A DNA stretch of 64,000 nucleotides from positions 186,001-250,000 of the forward strand of contig CAVZDY010000006.1 in the NCBI GenBank assembly GCA_963774195.1. The letters run 5' to 3'. Made by a program: the position numbers and the translations under genes. A model generated the notes under the pieces. That model was not told the origin of the DNA, searched no databases, and worked only from the letters and a program-made list of their open reading frames with translations. Shown one piece after another: positions 8,881 to 17,131 of this stretch (position 1 is the stretch's first letter; every line of letters starts with the position of its first letter). The DNA is from Roseiarcus sp963774195 (GTDB taxonomy: Bacteria > Pseudomonadota > Alphaproteobacteria > Rhizobiales > Beijerinckiaceae).

Positions 8881-8962
8881 CTTTGCGAGCGCAAGCGAAG
8901 CAATCCAGCAGCGCCAAGGGGAACGATGGATTGCGTCGTCGCTACGCTCCTCGCAATGACCG
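8881..8962. repeat. Dispersed palindromic repeat, family A, copy 1
   Basis: Left arm TTGCGAGCGCAAGCGAAGCAATCC and right arm GGATTGCGTCGTCGCTACGCTCCTCGCAATGAC form a long imperfect inverted repeat that can fold into a stem. Related copies lie at 9814-9898 and 23076-23158. It occupies most of the space between the multicopper oxidase gene and the minus-strand dioxygenase gene, which converge here. Confidence 0.8.
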
Positions 8963-8984
8963 TTCGACGCCGCTTGCCCCGAGG

Positions 8985-9794
8985 CTACCCGAAGCGGAAG
9001 CCGGAGATGACCTTGCCGCCGATCACGTCGCGGAAGCTGTGTTGGCCGGCGCTGTCTCCCGCCGCGCCGGCGGCGACCATCAAGGGAATCAGGTGCTCTT
9101 CGCGTGGGTGGCAGGCGCGAGCCGACGGCGCCTTGTCCCATTGGGCGAGCCGCGCCTCCCGCTCGCGCGGTTCGCACTTCGTCAGCGTTTCGTCGAGCCA
9201 GGCGTCGAACTCGGCCGACGCGGCTTCCTTGCCGTCCCGGAAGTGCCGCAGATCGTGATAGCTCATGCCGCTGCCGACGATGACGATTCCTTCCTCGCGC
9301 AGCGGCGCGAGCGCTTTGCCCACTTCGACGTGAAACCGCGCGTCGAGGTCCTGGCGCAGGGAGACCATCAGCACCGGAATCTGCGCCTTGGGATCGACGA
9401 TCAGGAACGGCACGAAGACGCCGTGGTCGAAGCCGCGCTCCGCGTTCTCGCCCACGGCGACGCCCGCCGCCTTCAGCAGGCGTTCGACTTCCCCGGCGAG
9501 CCCTGGCGCGCCCGGCGCGGGATATTTGAGCTCATAGGTGTGCGGGGGAAAGCCGTAATAGTCGTAAAGCATGCCCGGCGCCGGCGCGGTGCTGACCGTC
9601 ACCTCCGGCTCTTCCCAATGCGCCGTGACGACGACGAAGGCCTTCGGCGGCTCCGGCAGCGAAGCGACGACGCCGGCCAGGAAGTCCCGCAGCCGATCCC
9701 AGGCGTGCGGGCCGAAGGGTGGCGGAAACTCGATCCAGAAGCACGGCCCGCCGCCATGCGGCAGGAAGAAAGTCGGCTGGCGGACCTCGGTCAT
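8985..9794 (-). CDS. LigB/DODA-type extradiol ring-cleavage dioxygenase
   Basis: 269-residue single-domain class III extradiol dioxygenase, similar to plant 4,5-DOPA dioxygenase and bacterial YgiD. Metal ligands are visible as FLPHGGGP (His near residue 13), TAHWEEPEV (His near 59) and FDHGVFVP (His near 123), with a further conserved His in SGMSYHDLRHF. The enzyme opens catechol-type rings using a divalent metal and O2; the true substrate is unknown. The gene stands alone and is bracketed on both sides by family A repeats. Confidence 0.88.
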   Translation of the reverse strand: MTEVRQPTFFLPHGGGPCFWIEFPPPFGPHAWDRLRDFLAGVVASLPEPPKAFVVVTAHWEEPEVTVSTAPAPGMLYDYYGFPPHTYELKYPAPGAPGLAGEVERLLKAAGVAVGENAERGFDHGVFVPFLIVDPKAQIPVLMVSLRQDLDARFHVEVGKALAPLREEGIVIVGSGMSYHDLRHFRDGKEAASAEFDAWLDETLTKCEPREREARLAQWDKAPSARACHPREEHLIPLMVAAGAAGDSAGQHSFRDVIGGKVISGFRFG

Positions 9795-9813
9795 GCGCTC
9801 CTCCGTCGTTGTC

Positions 9814-9898
9814 CGTCACTGCGATGAGCCGAGCGACGAAGCAATCCATCGTTCCGCTCGGCGCTGCTGGATTGCTTCGCTTACGCTCGCAATGACGG
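9814..9898. repeat. Dispersed palindromic repeat, family A, copy 2
   Basis: CGTCACTGCGATGAGCCGAGCGACGAAGCAATCC on the left pairs imperfectly with GGATTGCTTCGCTTACGCTCGCAATGACG on the right. It is the same element as at 8881-8962 and 23076-23158, sited between the dioxygenase start and the NRAMP-like gene's end. Confidence 0.8.
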
Positions 9899-9975
9899 CC
9901 GGGTTCGGCTGTAAGGCTAAGACTAGCGCACCGAAGGCCAAAGGCGACTTGCAAAAACGCAAGCAAGCGTCGCGC

Positions 9976-11217
9976 TTAAAGCAGTCCGGCGATGCCGCCG
10001 TAAAGCCCGAGCAGCGCCACGGCGGCGCAGACGCCGACCAAGACGGCGAGATAGGCGCCGCGTGGCCGGAGCCCCAGCGGCAACGCCACGACCGCCAGAG
10101 CGATCAACAGTCCGACCAGCAGCGGCAGCAGAAAGGCGTTCAGCACCTGCGCGGCGACGTTCAGCCAAACGAGGTCGGAGGCGAAGCCGACCAGCGCCGC
10201 CGCGCCGACCACCGCCAGCGCATAGACTCCGTAGAACCATTTGGCCGCGAAGGGCCTGAGTTCGAGCGCGTGCCGGTAGCCCGCCACCTCGCCGACGCCC
10301 CAGGCAAGCGCGAGCGAGCACACGATCGCGGCGACCAACGAAGCGCCGAGGACGCCGGCGCTGAAGACGAGGCGCCCGACAGCCCCGCCGAGCAGCGGCG
10401 TCAGCGCGTCGCTGATCTCGCCGACGCTGGAGAGCCCCCCGCTGCGACGCGACGCCAGCGTCGCCGCCGCCGCGACGAGCACGGCGCCCGTCAGGCATTG
10501 GGTGAGGGTTGCGCCCAACGCCGTGTCCCAGCGCGCCGCGGCGAGGTCGGCGCGCCCGAGCCGCTTCTCGGCGATCGCCGACTGTTGGTAGAAGATCATC
10601 CAGGGATTGAAGGTCGCGCCGATCGTCGCGGCGGCGAGGTAGAGGAACTGCCGGTCGCCCCAAGGCGCGTCGAGCGCGTCGCGGCGAATTGCCGCTATGC
10701 TCGGATGGGCCGCCCAGGCGACGATAAAGAAGGCGAGCTCAAACAGGCCGACGACAAGCGCGCAGCGCTCGACCCGCCGATAGGAGCCGGTGGCGACCAC
10801 CGCGAGCAAAGCCGCCGCGGCGAACGGCAACGTCAGCCCCCTCGGCAGGCCGTAAAGCTCGCCGATGCCGGCCACCCCGGTAAATTCCGTCACCAGCGAC
10901 GCCGCGGCGGCAACGGCGAGTCCGACGACCGACGCCAAGGCCCAGGCGCCGCCGAAGCGCTGGCGCACCAATTCGCCAAAGCCGCGGCCAGTCTCGACGC
11001 CGAGCCGCACCGTCAGCTCCTGGACCATATAAAGCATGGGAATAAGCAGCAGCAGCAACGGCAGCAGGCGGTAGCCCCAGCGAGCGCCAGCTTCCGCGCC
11101 GGTCACGACGTTGCCCGCGTCGGTGTCGGCGAGCATTACGAGCAGGCCGGGTCCCCAAACCAGCATCCGCTGGCGCAGGCCGAATCGTGTCGCTCTCGCG
11201 CGGACTGCGCCCTCCAT
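9976..11217 (-). CDS. NRAMP-like divalent metal transporter
   Basis: 413-residue membrane protein with about eleven hydrophobic segments. It resembles NRAMP/MntH proton-coupled metal transporters, but its signature motifs differ: the helix-1 DPGN is replaced by DTDAGN, and the helix-6 MPH region reads ATFNPWMIFYQQS. Other NRAMP traits remain, such as the VQELTVRLG segment and a GVAGIGELYGLP loop. These changes suggest a divergent subgroup with a different ion preference (inference). ATG 11217 is preferred, with a weak AGAGAG upstream; an in-frame ATG at 11274 would add a polar extension. Confidence 0.7.
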   Translation of the reverse strand: MEGAVRARATRFGLRQRMLVWGPGLLVMLADTDAGNVVTGAEAGARWGYRLLPLLLLLIPMLYMVQELTVRLGVETGRGFGELVRQRFGGAWALASVVGLAVAAAASLVTEFTGVAGIGELYGLPRGLTLPFAAAALLAVVATGSYRRVERCALVVGLFELAFFIVAWAAHPSIAAIRRDALDAPWGDRQFLYLAAATIGATFNPWMIFYQQSAIAEKRLGRADLAAARWDTALGATLTQCLTGAVLVAAAATLASRRSGGLSSVGEISDALTPLLGGAVGRLVFSAGVLGASLVAAIVCSLALAWGVGEVAGYRHALELRPFAAKWFYGVYALAVVGAAALVGFASDLVWLNVAAQVLNAFLLPLLVGLLIALAVVALPLGLRPRGAYLAVLVGVCAAVALLGLYGGIAGLL

Positions 11218-11304
11218 GCCGACGGTCTCTCTTGCGTCGTCTCCCCGTTTAGAAGCTAGGCGCCGCAGCGACAAGCGACAAGACGGCCCGCGGAAGCGCA
11301 GCGG

Positions 11305-11943
11305 CTACGCCGTCCGCCGCAGCGCCCCGCCCGCCGCGTCGTAGAGCGACTTCGCCCCGAAGGCGATGAAGATCGCGCCGACGATCCGCGTCACGACGAC
11401 GCCGTGGGTGAGGAAGAAACGCCGGACCGCCGGCAAACCGGCGGCGAAGATGAGGGTTGCGTCGGCGGCGAGGAAGCCGACCAGCGCCGCCGCCAGCAAT
11501 TGCGGCGCGTCGGCGAGGCGAAGGTCGCCGACATAGGGGGCGACGATCGCCGAGAACATCGCGAGCGCAACGGGATAGGCCTTCGGATTGGTGAGGCCGA
11601 AGGCCATGCCGGTCGCGAGCGGACGGCGCGCGCCGACGGGACGCGGCGGAGCGTCCTTGCGCGTCGCGACGGCGCGCGCGCCGAGATAGATGAGGTAAAG
11701 GCCGCAGCCCGCGCCGAGCAGCTCGAACAGCGTCGAGCCGAGACGGCTCGCGCCGAGGATCGCCGCCACAGCGAGGCCGCCCCAGGTGATGTCGCCGACG
11801 AGATGGCCACAGATGAACCACGCGCCCGCTCGCCGCCCCTTGGCGGCGGCGAGCGTGAACAGCGCCAGGAAGGCCGGCCCCGGCGAGATCACATAGAGAT
11901 AAGCGGCGACGGCGGCGGCGAGCAGAATCTTATGCGCGATCAT
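11305..11943 (-). CDS. LysE/RhtB family amino-acid exporter
   Basis: 212-residue protein with six likely membrane helices, of the LysE/RhtB export family. The N-terminal helix has the family's SPGPAFLAL motif, and GLTNPKAYPVALAMFSAI is the conserved 'GLTNPK' re-entrant segment. Such carriers export amino acids or their analogues; the substrate here is not predictable. It starts 14 bases inside the end of mutS on the same strand, so the two are probably cotranscribed and translationally coupled. Confidence 0.88.
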   Translation of the reverse strand: MIAHKILLAAAVAAYLYVISPGPAFLALFTLAAAKGRRAGAWFICGHLVGDITWGGLAVAAILGASRLGSTLFELLGAGCGLYLIYLGARAVATRKDAPPRPVGARRPLATGMAFGLTNPKAYPVALAMFSAIVAPYVGDLRLADAPQLLAAALVGFLAADATLIFAAGLPAVRRFFLTHGVVVTRIVGAIFIAFGAKSLYDAAGGALRRTA

Positions 11944-14662
11944 GCGAGGCCTCGCGAACGAGGCGCTTCAATTCGTAGAGCGCCGCCTGCGCCTCGCGTG
12001 GCGACATCTCGTCGGGATCGATCGCTTCAAGCGCCTCGCGCAGCGGGTCGGGCGCCGCTGGCGCCGCAGCCGGCGGCTCATAGGCGAACAGAGGCAGGGA
12101 ATCGAGGCTCGACAGCGCCGCGCCGGCGTGTTTCGTCGCCTCGAGTTCGGCCAGCACCGTGCGCGCCCGCTTGATGACCGCCGACGGCAGGCCGGCGAGC
12201 TTAGCGACCTGGATGCCGTACGAGCGGTCCGCCGCGCCCGCGATCACCTCGTGCAGGAAGACGAGGCCGCCCTTCCACTCGCTGACCCGCATGGTGAGGT
12301 TGAAGAGGCGCGGCAGGGTCTGGGCGAGCTGCGTCAGCTCATGGAAGTGGGTGGCGAACAGCGTGCGCGAGCGATTGACCGCATTGAGGTGCTCGACGCA
12401 GGCGAAGGCGATCGACAGGCCGTCGAAGGTCGCCGTACCGCGGCCGATCTCGTCGAGGATGACGAGCGAGCGCGCCGTCGCCTGATTGAGGATCGCCGCC
12501 GTCTCGACCATCTCGACCATGAAGGTCGAGCGCCCGCGCGCGAGATCGTCAGCCGCGCCGACGCGCGAGAACAGGCGGTCGACGACGCCGATATGAGCGC
12601 GGTTGGCCGGCACGAAGGCGCCCATCTGGGCGAGCGCGGCGATCAGCGCGTTCTGGCGCAGGAAGGTCGACTTACCCGCCATGTTGGGGCCGGTGACGAG
12701 CGCCAGCCGGCCGCCCTCCCCGACTTCGCCAGTGAGATCGCATGCGTTGGCGACAAAGGGCTCGCCGCGCTTGGCGAGCGCCGCCTCGACGACAGGATGG
12801 CGCCCCGCCTCGATGGCGAAGGCGAGCGTATCGTCGACTTGCGGGCGCACCCAATCGCGCAGCACGGCAAGTTCGGCGAGGGCCGCGGCGACGTCGATCT
12901 CGGCGAGCGCCGCGCCGAGGCTGCGCGCCGTCTCGCTTTGCGCCAGGCAGGACTGGCGCAGCCGCTCGAAGGTCTCGAGCTCCAACGCGAGCGCGCGGTC
13001 GGCGGCTGAGGCGATGCGCGCTTCGAGGTCGATCAGCGCGTTGGTGGTGAAGCGCATCGCGCCCGCCATCGTCTGCCGATGGATGAAGGTCGCGCTATGC
13101 GGCGGTTTCAGCAGCGCCTCGCCCTGCGCCTGCGGCGTCTCGATGTAGTAGCCGAGTACGTTGTTGTGCTTGATCTTGAGGGCGCGGATGCTTGTCTCGT
13201 CGGCGTAGCGCCCCTGCGTCTCGGCGATCACGCGCCGGCTCTCGTCGCGCAGCGCACGCGCCTCGTCGAGCGCCGGCAAGGCGCCGGGCTTCACGAAGGC
13301 GCCGTCGCGCTTGTTGAGCGGCAGTTCCTCGGCGAGAGCGTCGGCGAGCCCCTGCGTCAGGGCGCCGTCGTTCTCAGCGAGCCGCGCAAGGCAGGCCGCG
13401 AGCGCCGGCGGCGGCGCCTCGGCGCCAGCGAGCAGGCGAGCGATCGCGGCGCTCGCCGCGAGGCCGTCGCGCAGCGCGGCGAGATCGCGCGGGCCGCCGC
13501 GATCCAGGCTGAGGCGCGACAGCGCGCGCAGGAAGTCGGGCGCGCCGGCGAGCGCCTTGCGGAGCGACGCGCGCAAAGCGGGCGCCTCGGAAAGAAAGGC
13601 GAGCGCGTCGAGGCGTTCGTTGATCGCTTTCGGGTCTGTGAGCGGGCTTGCGAGCCGCTCGCCGAGCAAGCGGGCGCCCGCCGGCGTCACGGTGAGGTCG
13701 ATCGTCGCGAACAGCGAGCCGGCGCGTTCGCCCGACAGCGTGCGGGTCAATTCGAGATTGGCGCGCGTCGCCGCGTCGATTTCGAGCCCCGCGCCGCGCG
13801 CCCGCCGGGTCGGCGGCGCGAGCCGGGGCGTCGCCTCGATCTGGGTGCGCTTGACGTAGCGCAGCGCCAGGGCGCCGGCGGCGAGTTCGGCGCGGGTAAA
13901 CTGGCCGAAGCCGTCGAGCGTCTCGACGCCGTAGAATTCGGCGACCATCGCTTCGGCGGAAACCGCGTCGCCGCTTTCGCGGCCCATCGGCGTCGATGCC
14001 ACGCGCGCGTCCGCGATCAGCCGCGCGAAGTTCGCGTCATCGAACAGGGCCTGTGGAGCGACGACCTCGCTCGGCTCGAGCCGCGCGATCTCCGGGCCGA
14101 GGCCGGTGTCGTCCGTCTCGCCAAGCGTGAAGGCGCCGGTCGAGATGTCGAGCGCCGCGAGGCCATAAGCGGCGCGCCCTTCGTTCGAGCGCGCGCGCTG
14201 GATGGCGAGCAGCAGATTCGGGCGGCCGGGATCGAGCAGCCGGTCCTCGGTGATGGTGCCGGGCGTGACGACGCGCACCACGTCGCGTTTGACGACCGAC
14301 TTGCCGCCGCGCTTCTTGGCCTCGGCCGGATCTTCGAGTTGCTCGCAGACGGCGACGCGATGGCCGAGCGCGATCAGGCGATGAAGATAATCTTCGGCGC
14401 GCTCGATCGGCACGCCGCACATCGGAATGTCGTCGCCGTCGTGCTTGCCGCGCTTGGTGAGCACGATGCCGAGCGCGCGGCTGGCGATCTCCGCGTCGTT
14501 GAAGAACAGCTCGTAGAAATCGCCCATCCGGTAGAACAGCAGGCACTCGGGATGGGCCGCCTTGATGTCGAGATATTGCGCCATCATCGGCGTCGCGCCC
14601 GCGCGCGCCGCGCCGCTCGCCGGCCCCGCCTCCGGCGCCGCTGAATCGAAAGGCTTGTTCAT
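11930..14662 (-). CDS. mutS: DNA mismatch repair protein MutS
   Basis: 910-residue MutS1, which recognises mismatches and starts methyl-independent repair with MutL. The N-terminal domain has the mismatch-binding signature (YRMGDFYELF, Phe-x-Glu) near residue 45. The core and clamp domains follow, then an ABC-type ATPase with Walker A GPNMAGKST, Walker B region VILDEIGRGT and the ATHFHEL loop. The C-terminal tail is short and typical of alphaproteobacteria. ATG 14662 opens MNKPFDSAAPE. It is divergent from vapBC and overlaps the LysE exporter downstream. Confidence 0.98.
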   Translation of the reverse strand: MNKPFDSAAPEAGPASGAARAGATPMMAQYLDIKAAHPECLLFYRMGDFYELFFNDAEIASRALGIVLTKRGKHDGDDIPMCGVPIERAEDYLHRLIALGHRVAVCEQLEDPAEAKKRGGKSVVKRDVVRVVTPGTITEDRLLDPGRPNLLLAIQRARSNEGRAAYGLAALDISTGAFTLGETDDTGLGPEIARLEPSEVVAPQALFDDANFARLIADARVASTPMGRESGDAVSAEAMVAEFYGVETLDGFGQFTRAELAAGALALRYVKRTQIEATPRLAPPTRRARGAGLEIDAATRANLELTRTLSGERAGSLFATIDLTVTPAGARLLGERLASPLTDPKAINERLDALAFLSEAPALRASLRKALAGAPDFLRALSRLSLDRGGPRDLAALRDGLAASAAIARLLAGAEAPPPALAACLARLAENDGALTQGLADALAEELPLNKRDGAFVKPGALPALDEARALRDESRRVIAETQGRYADETSIRALKIKHNNVLGYYIETPQAQGEALLKPPHSATFIHRQTMAGAMRFTTNALIDLEARIASAADRALALELETFERLRQSCLAQSETARSLGAALAEIDVAAALAELAVLRDWVRPQVDDTLAFAIEAGRHPVVEAALAKRGEPFVANACDLTGEVGEGGRLALVTGPNMAGKSTFLRQNALIAALAQMGAFVPANRAHIGVVDRLFSRVGAADDLARGRSTFMVEMVETAAILNQATARSLVILDEIGRGTATFDGLSIAFACVEHLNAVNRSRTLFATHFHELTQLAQTLPRLFNLTMRVSEWKGGLVFLHEVIAGAADRSYGIQVAKLAGLPSAVIKRARTVLAELEATKHAGAALSSLDSLPLFAYEPPAAAPAAPDPLREALEAIDPDEMSPREAQAALYELKRLVREASHDRA

Positions 14663-14768
14663 GGCGCGAGGCTAGCAAAGCGCGGCCCTTGGCGCATCAG
14701 CGAGAGCGGGAGTTTCCACGGGACAATCGCACGCGATCGCCAGTTGGCTTGCAATTTCGTAATATATC

Positions 14769-14782
14769 ATGGTATATACCAT
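14769..14782. promoter_or_regulatory. Perfect palindrome, likely VapBC operator
   Basis: ATGGTATATACCAT is a perfect 14-bp palindrome directly upstream of the vapB coding region. It overlaps a plausible -10 (TATATA, 14773-14778) that follows TTGCAA (14749-14754) by 18 bases. VapB antitoxins with AbrB folds bind such palindromes to autorepress the operon. Binding is inferred. Confidence 0.6.
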
Positions 14783-14804
14783 GCGATTTTCGATGGAGCG
14801 ATCG

Positions 14805-15065
14805 GTGACCCAGGTGGCCAAGCTGTTCAAGAACGGGCGCAGCCAGGCGGTGCGGCTTCCCGCGGCTTTCCGTTTTGACGCCGAGGAGGTTTTTATCCGG
14901 CGCGACGAAACGACGGGCGACGTTATCCTGTCGGCGAGACCCAACTCCCTCGATCGCTTTTTCGAAGCGCTTGCCGAAGGCGCCGCCCCTGACGATTTCC
15001 TCGACCCGGGCGAGCGGCGACAGGACGAAGCGGACCGCGACCCCTTCGAGGGATCGCCCAAGTGA
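14805..15065 (+). CDS. vapB: VapB-type antitoxin (AbrB/SpoVT fold)
   Basis: Short antitoxin whose N-terminus (VTQVAKLFKNGRSQAVRLP) is the swapped-hairpin AbrB DNA-binding fold of VapB/MazE-like antitoxins. The C-terminal half is acidic (LDPGERRQDEADRD), the part expected to wrap the toxin. The frame is open from ATG 14769, but that ATG is inside the operator palindrome. I favour GTG 14805, which has GGAG 6 bases upstream and matches the family's N-terminus; ATG 14781 or 14793 are alternatives. The stop overlaps the vapC start. Confidence 0.85.
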   Translation: MTQVAKLFKNGRSQAVRLPAAFRFDAEEVFIRRDETTGDVILSARPNSLDRFFEALAEGAAPDDFLDPGERRQDEADRDPFEGSPK

Positions 15066-15463
15066 CGCAGTTCATGCTCGACACGAACACGATCAGCGAT
15101 CTTCTCAAGGGCCAGTCGAACGTGGCGAGGCGCGTGTCGGCGGCGGGGCCGAAGCGCCTTTGCCTTTCGGTCGTGACCGAGGGCGAACTCCATTACGGAC
15201 TCGCAAAGCGGCCCGATGCAAAGAAGCTCCAAACGGCAGTGCGGGAACTGCTGTTGGCTATCGAGATATTGCCCTGGACCAGCGACGTCGCCCGCCGATA
15301 CGGCGCGATGCGCGCGGATTTGGAGCGACGAGGACGGCCGCTGGGATCGCTTGATCTGATGATCGCCGCACACGCACTCGAGCGCGACGCCATCCTCGCG
15401 TCCCGCGACAAGGGGTTCCGCGCGATCCCTGGCCTCAAAGTCGAGGACTGGACTTTGGCTTGA
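15062..15463 (+). CDS. vapC: VapC-type PIN-domain ribonuclease toxin
   Basis: 133-residue PIN-domain toxin that would cleave RNA when freed from VapB. The acidic metal-binding residues are intact: Asp7 (MLDTNTIS), Glu42 (TEGELHYG), Asp98 (GSLDLMIA) and Asp116 (SRDKGF). It starts at GTG 15062 and overlaps the vapB stop (GTGA), so translation is coupled. Complete, so the pair is probably functional. Confidence 0.93.
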   Translation: MTQFMLDTNTISDLLKGQSNVARRVSAAGPKRLCLSVVTEGELHYGLAKRPDAKKLQTAVRELLLAIEILPWTSDVARRYGAMRADLERRGRPLGSLDLMIAAHALERDAILASRDKGFRAIPGLKVEDWTLA

Positions 15464-15472
15464 AACGCAACG

Positions 15473-16396
15473 TCAGCGGATCGCCATTTGCACCAGCGGA
15501 CCGTGGCCGGCGCCGAGCGAAACGTCACGCCCCGCCTTGATCGCCGCGCGCACGAAATCCTTCGCCGCCGCGACCGCCTCTTCCAGCGTCGCGCCAAGGA
15601 CCATATGCGCGGCGATCGCGCTCGACAGCGTGCAGCCCGTGCCGTGGAGATTGCGCGAATCGAGGCGCGGCGCGGCAAAGCGACGGACGGCGTCGCTCGT
15701 AATGAGCAGGTCGACCGCCTCGCCCCCTTCGAGATGGCCGCCCTTCATCAGCACCGCGCGCGGCCCTAGCGCCAGCAGCGCCTCGCCCTGCCCGATCATC
15801 TCGGCTTCGCTCGTCGCCTGAGGGGCGCCGAGCAGCGCGGCGGCTTCCGAGAGGTTCGGCGTCAGGCAATCGACCAGCGGCAGCAGCCGCGCCTTCAGCG
15901 CCTCGGTGAATCGGGGGCCGACGAGCGCGTCGCCCGACGATGCGGCCATGACGGGATCATAGACGACGAAGCGCCTCTCCCCTCTCCCCTTGCGGGAGAG
16001 GGGTCGGGGGTGAGGGGTGGCGCCGCCAGGCGCGCTCACCGGGGCGCCTGACGGCGCCGACCCCTCATCCGTCGCGCTGGCGCGCGACACCTTCTCCCGC
16101 AAGGGGAGAAGGGAATTCGCCACCGCCTCAATAAGCTCCGCGCTCCCGACCATGCCGATCTTCACCGCCGCCACGTCGAAGTCGACGAAGACGGCGTCGA
16201 TTTGAGCGGCGAGGATCTCGGGCGGAGCCAGGTGGATCGCGCTCACCCCCAGCGTGTTCTGCGCCGTCAGCGCCGTAATCGCGCTCGCGCCGTAGACGCC
16301 GAGCGCGGCGAAGGTCTTGAGATCGGCCTGGATGCCGGCGCCGCCGCCGGAATCCGAGCCGGCGATCGTCAGTGCGATGGGCGTCCGCGCGCTCAC
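15473..16396 (-). CDS. thiD: Hydroxymethylpyrimidine (phosphate) kinase with in-frame repeat insertion
   Basis: ThiD phosphorylates HMP and HMP-P to HMP-PP for thiamine synthesis. It has the ribokinase-fold signatures TIAGSDSGGGAGIQADLKTF at the N-terminus, YDPVM, LLTP-like DCLTPNLSEAAALLG and the anion hole/catalytic segment LHGTGCTLSSAIA. Unusually, residues about 95-141 (LLPLREKVSRASA ... PHPRPLSRKGRGERR) have no place in the family and are encoded exactly by a palindromic repeat. Without them the protein would have about 260 residues, the normal length. The insert falls between EAVANS and the strand before YDPVM, a surface loop in known ThiD structures. I chose GTG 16396, which overlaps the thiE stop (GTGA); ATG 16420 is the alternative. 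Confidence 0.93.
   Translation of the reverse strand: MSARTPIALTIAGSDSGGGAGIQADLKTFAALGVYGASAITALTAQNTLGVSAIHLAPPEILAAQIDAVFVDFDVAAVKIGMVGSAELIEAVANSLLPLREKVSRASATDEGSAPSGAPVSAPGGATPHPRPLSRKGRGERRFVVYDPVMAASSGDALVGPRFTEALKARLLPLVDCLTPNLSEAAALLGAPQATSEAEMIGQGEALLALGPRAVLMKGGHLEGGEAVDLLITSDAVRRFAAPRLDSRNLHGTGCTLSSAIAAHMVLGATLEEAVAAAKDFVRAAIKAGRDVSLGAGHGPLVQMAIR
15974..16114. repeat. Dispersed palindromic repeat, family B, inside thiD
   Basis: CTCCCCTTGCGGGAGAGGGG near 15985, followed by GGTGAGGGG, is answered by CCCCTCATCC and CTTCTCCCGCAAGGGGAGAAGGG ending near 16113, so the element is an inverted repeat built of smaller hairpins. It spans 141 bases (47 codons) and keeps the thiD frame open. 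Relatives lie at 16998-17116, 19159-19236 and 38846-38966, all of them between genes. Confidence 0.85.
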
Positions 16397-16995
16397 GGCG
16401 CGCGGGTCGCGGCGATCCATTCGCGCGCGCGGCCTTCCGGGTCGGCGTTAAGGGTGACGTCGGTGACGACGGCGGCGCTGTCGGCCCCGGCTGCAAGACA
16501 GAGCTTGCCGCGCTCGACATTGAGGCCGCCGATCGCGACCAGCGGAATGGCGCCGACGCGCCGCTTCCACTCGCCGATCCGCGCGAGGCCCTGCGGCGCG
16601 AAGGGCATCGCCTTGAGGATGGTCGGATAGATCGGGCCGAGCGCGACGTAATCGGGCGCGAGCGCCAAAGCCCGTTCGAGTTCGGCCTCGTCATGCGTCG
16701 AAACGCCGAGCTTCATTCCATGCGCGCGTATGGCGGGAATGTCGGCGTCGTCGAGATCGCCCTGGCCGAGATGGACGAAATCCGCGCCGGCCTCGATCGC
16801 GATCCGCCAATAATCGTTGACGATGAGCTGCGCGCCCGCAGCGCGGCAGACATCGAGCGCCTCGCGCGTCTCGGCGAGCAAAGTCGCCTCGTCCTTGTCC
16901 TTGACGCGCAGCTGGATCAGCCGCGCGCCGACGGTAACGAGCCGCCGCACCCAGGCGGCGGAATCGACGATGGGATAGAAGCGGTCGAGGGTCAC
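16393..16995 (-). CDS. thiE: Thiamine-phosphate synthase
   Basis: 200-residue TIM-barrel enzyme that joins HMP-PP and the thiazole phosphate to make thiamine phosphate. Conserved segments are LIQLRVKDKD (HMP-PP binding), IVNDYWRIAIEAGADFVHLGQ, ALGPIYPT and VAIGGLN near the C-terminus. It is slightly shorter than many ThiE proteins but has the full barrel. Its start lies directly beside a family B repeat, and its stop overlaps the thiD start. Confidence 0.96.
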   Translation of the reverse strand: MTLDRFYPIVDSAAWVRRLVTVGARLIQLRVKDKDEATLLAETREALDVCRAAGAQLIVNDYWRIAIEAGADFVHLGQGDLDDADIPAIRAHGMKLGVSTHDEAELERALALAPDYVALGPIYPTILKAMPFAPQGLARIGEWKRRVGAIPLVAIGGLNVERGKLCLAAGADSAAVVTDVTLNADPEGRAREWIAATRAP

Positions 16996-16997
16996 AG

Positions 16998-17116
16998 GCC
17001 CCTCTCCCGCTTGCGGGAGAGGGGTTGGGGTGAGGGAAGCCCCTCATCCGGCGCTTCGCGCCACCTTCCCGAGGCGAATGCGGAGCATTCGTCCGCCCCG
17101 CGAGCGGGAGAAGGGA
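16998..17116. repeat. Dispersed palindromic repeat, family B, between thiG and thiE
   Basis: CCCCTCTCCCGCTTGCGGGAGAGGGG is a hairpin in itself, followed by TTGGGGTGAGGG. CCCTCATCCGGCGCTTCGCGCC and GCGAGCGGGAGAAGGG complete the outer inverted repeat. It fills nearly all of the thiG-thiE spacer and would fold in the operon mRNA. Confidence 0.85.
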
Positions 17117-17131
17117 AATGGGCGCTGCCGC

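Noticed and set aside
8881..9898. Composite transposon or IS pair
   Set aside because: The flanking elements have no transposase and are short palindromes also found singly elsewhere.
13079..14644. 521-codon open frame antisense to mutS
   Set aside because: Shadow of mutS with Arg/Glu-rich low-complexity product.
15974..16114. thiD as a pseudogene disrupted by an insertion
   Set aside because: The inserted element keeps the frame open and all ThiD motifs remain on both sides.
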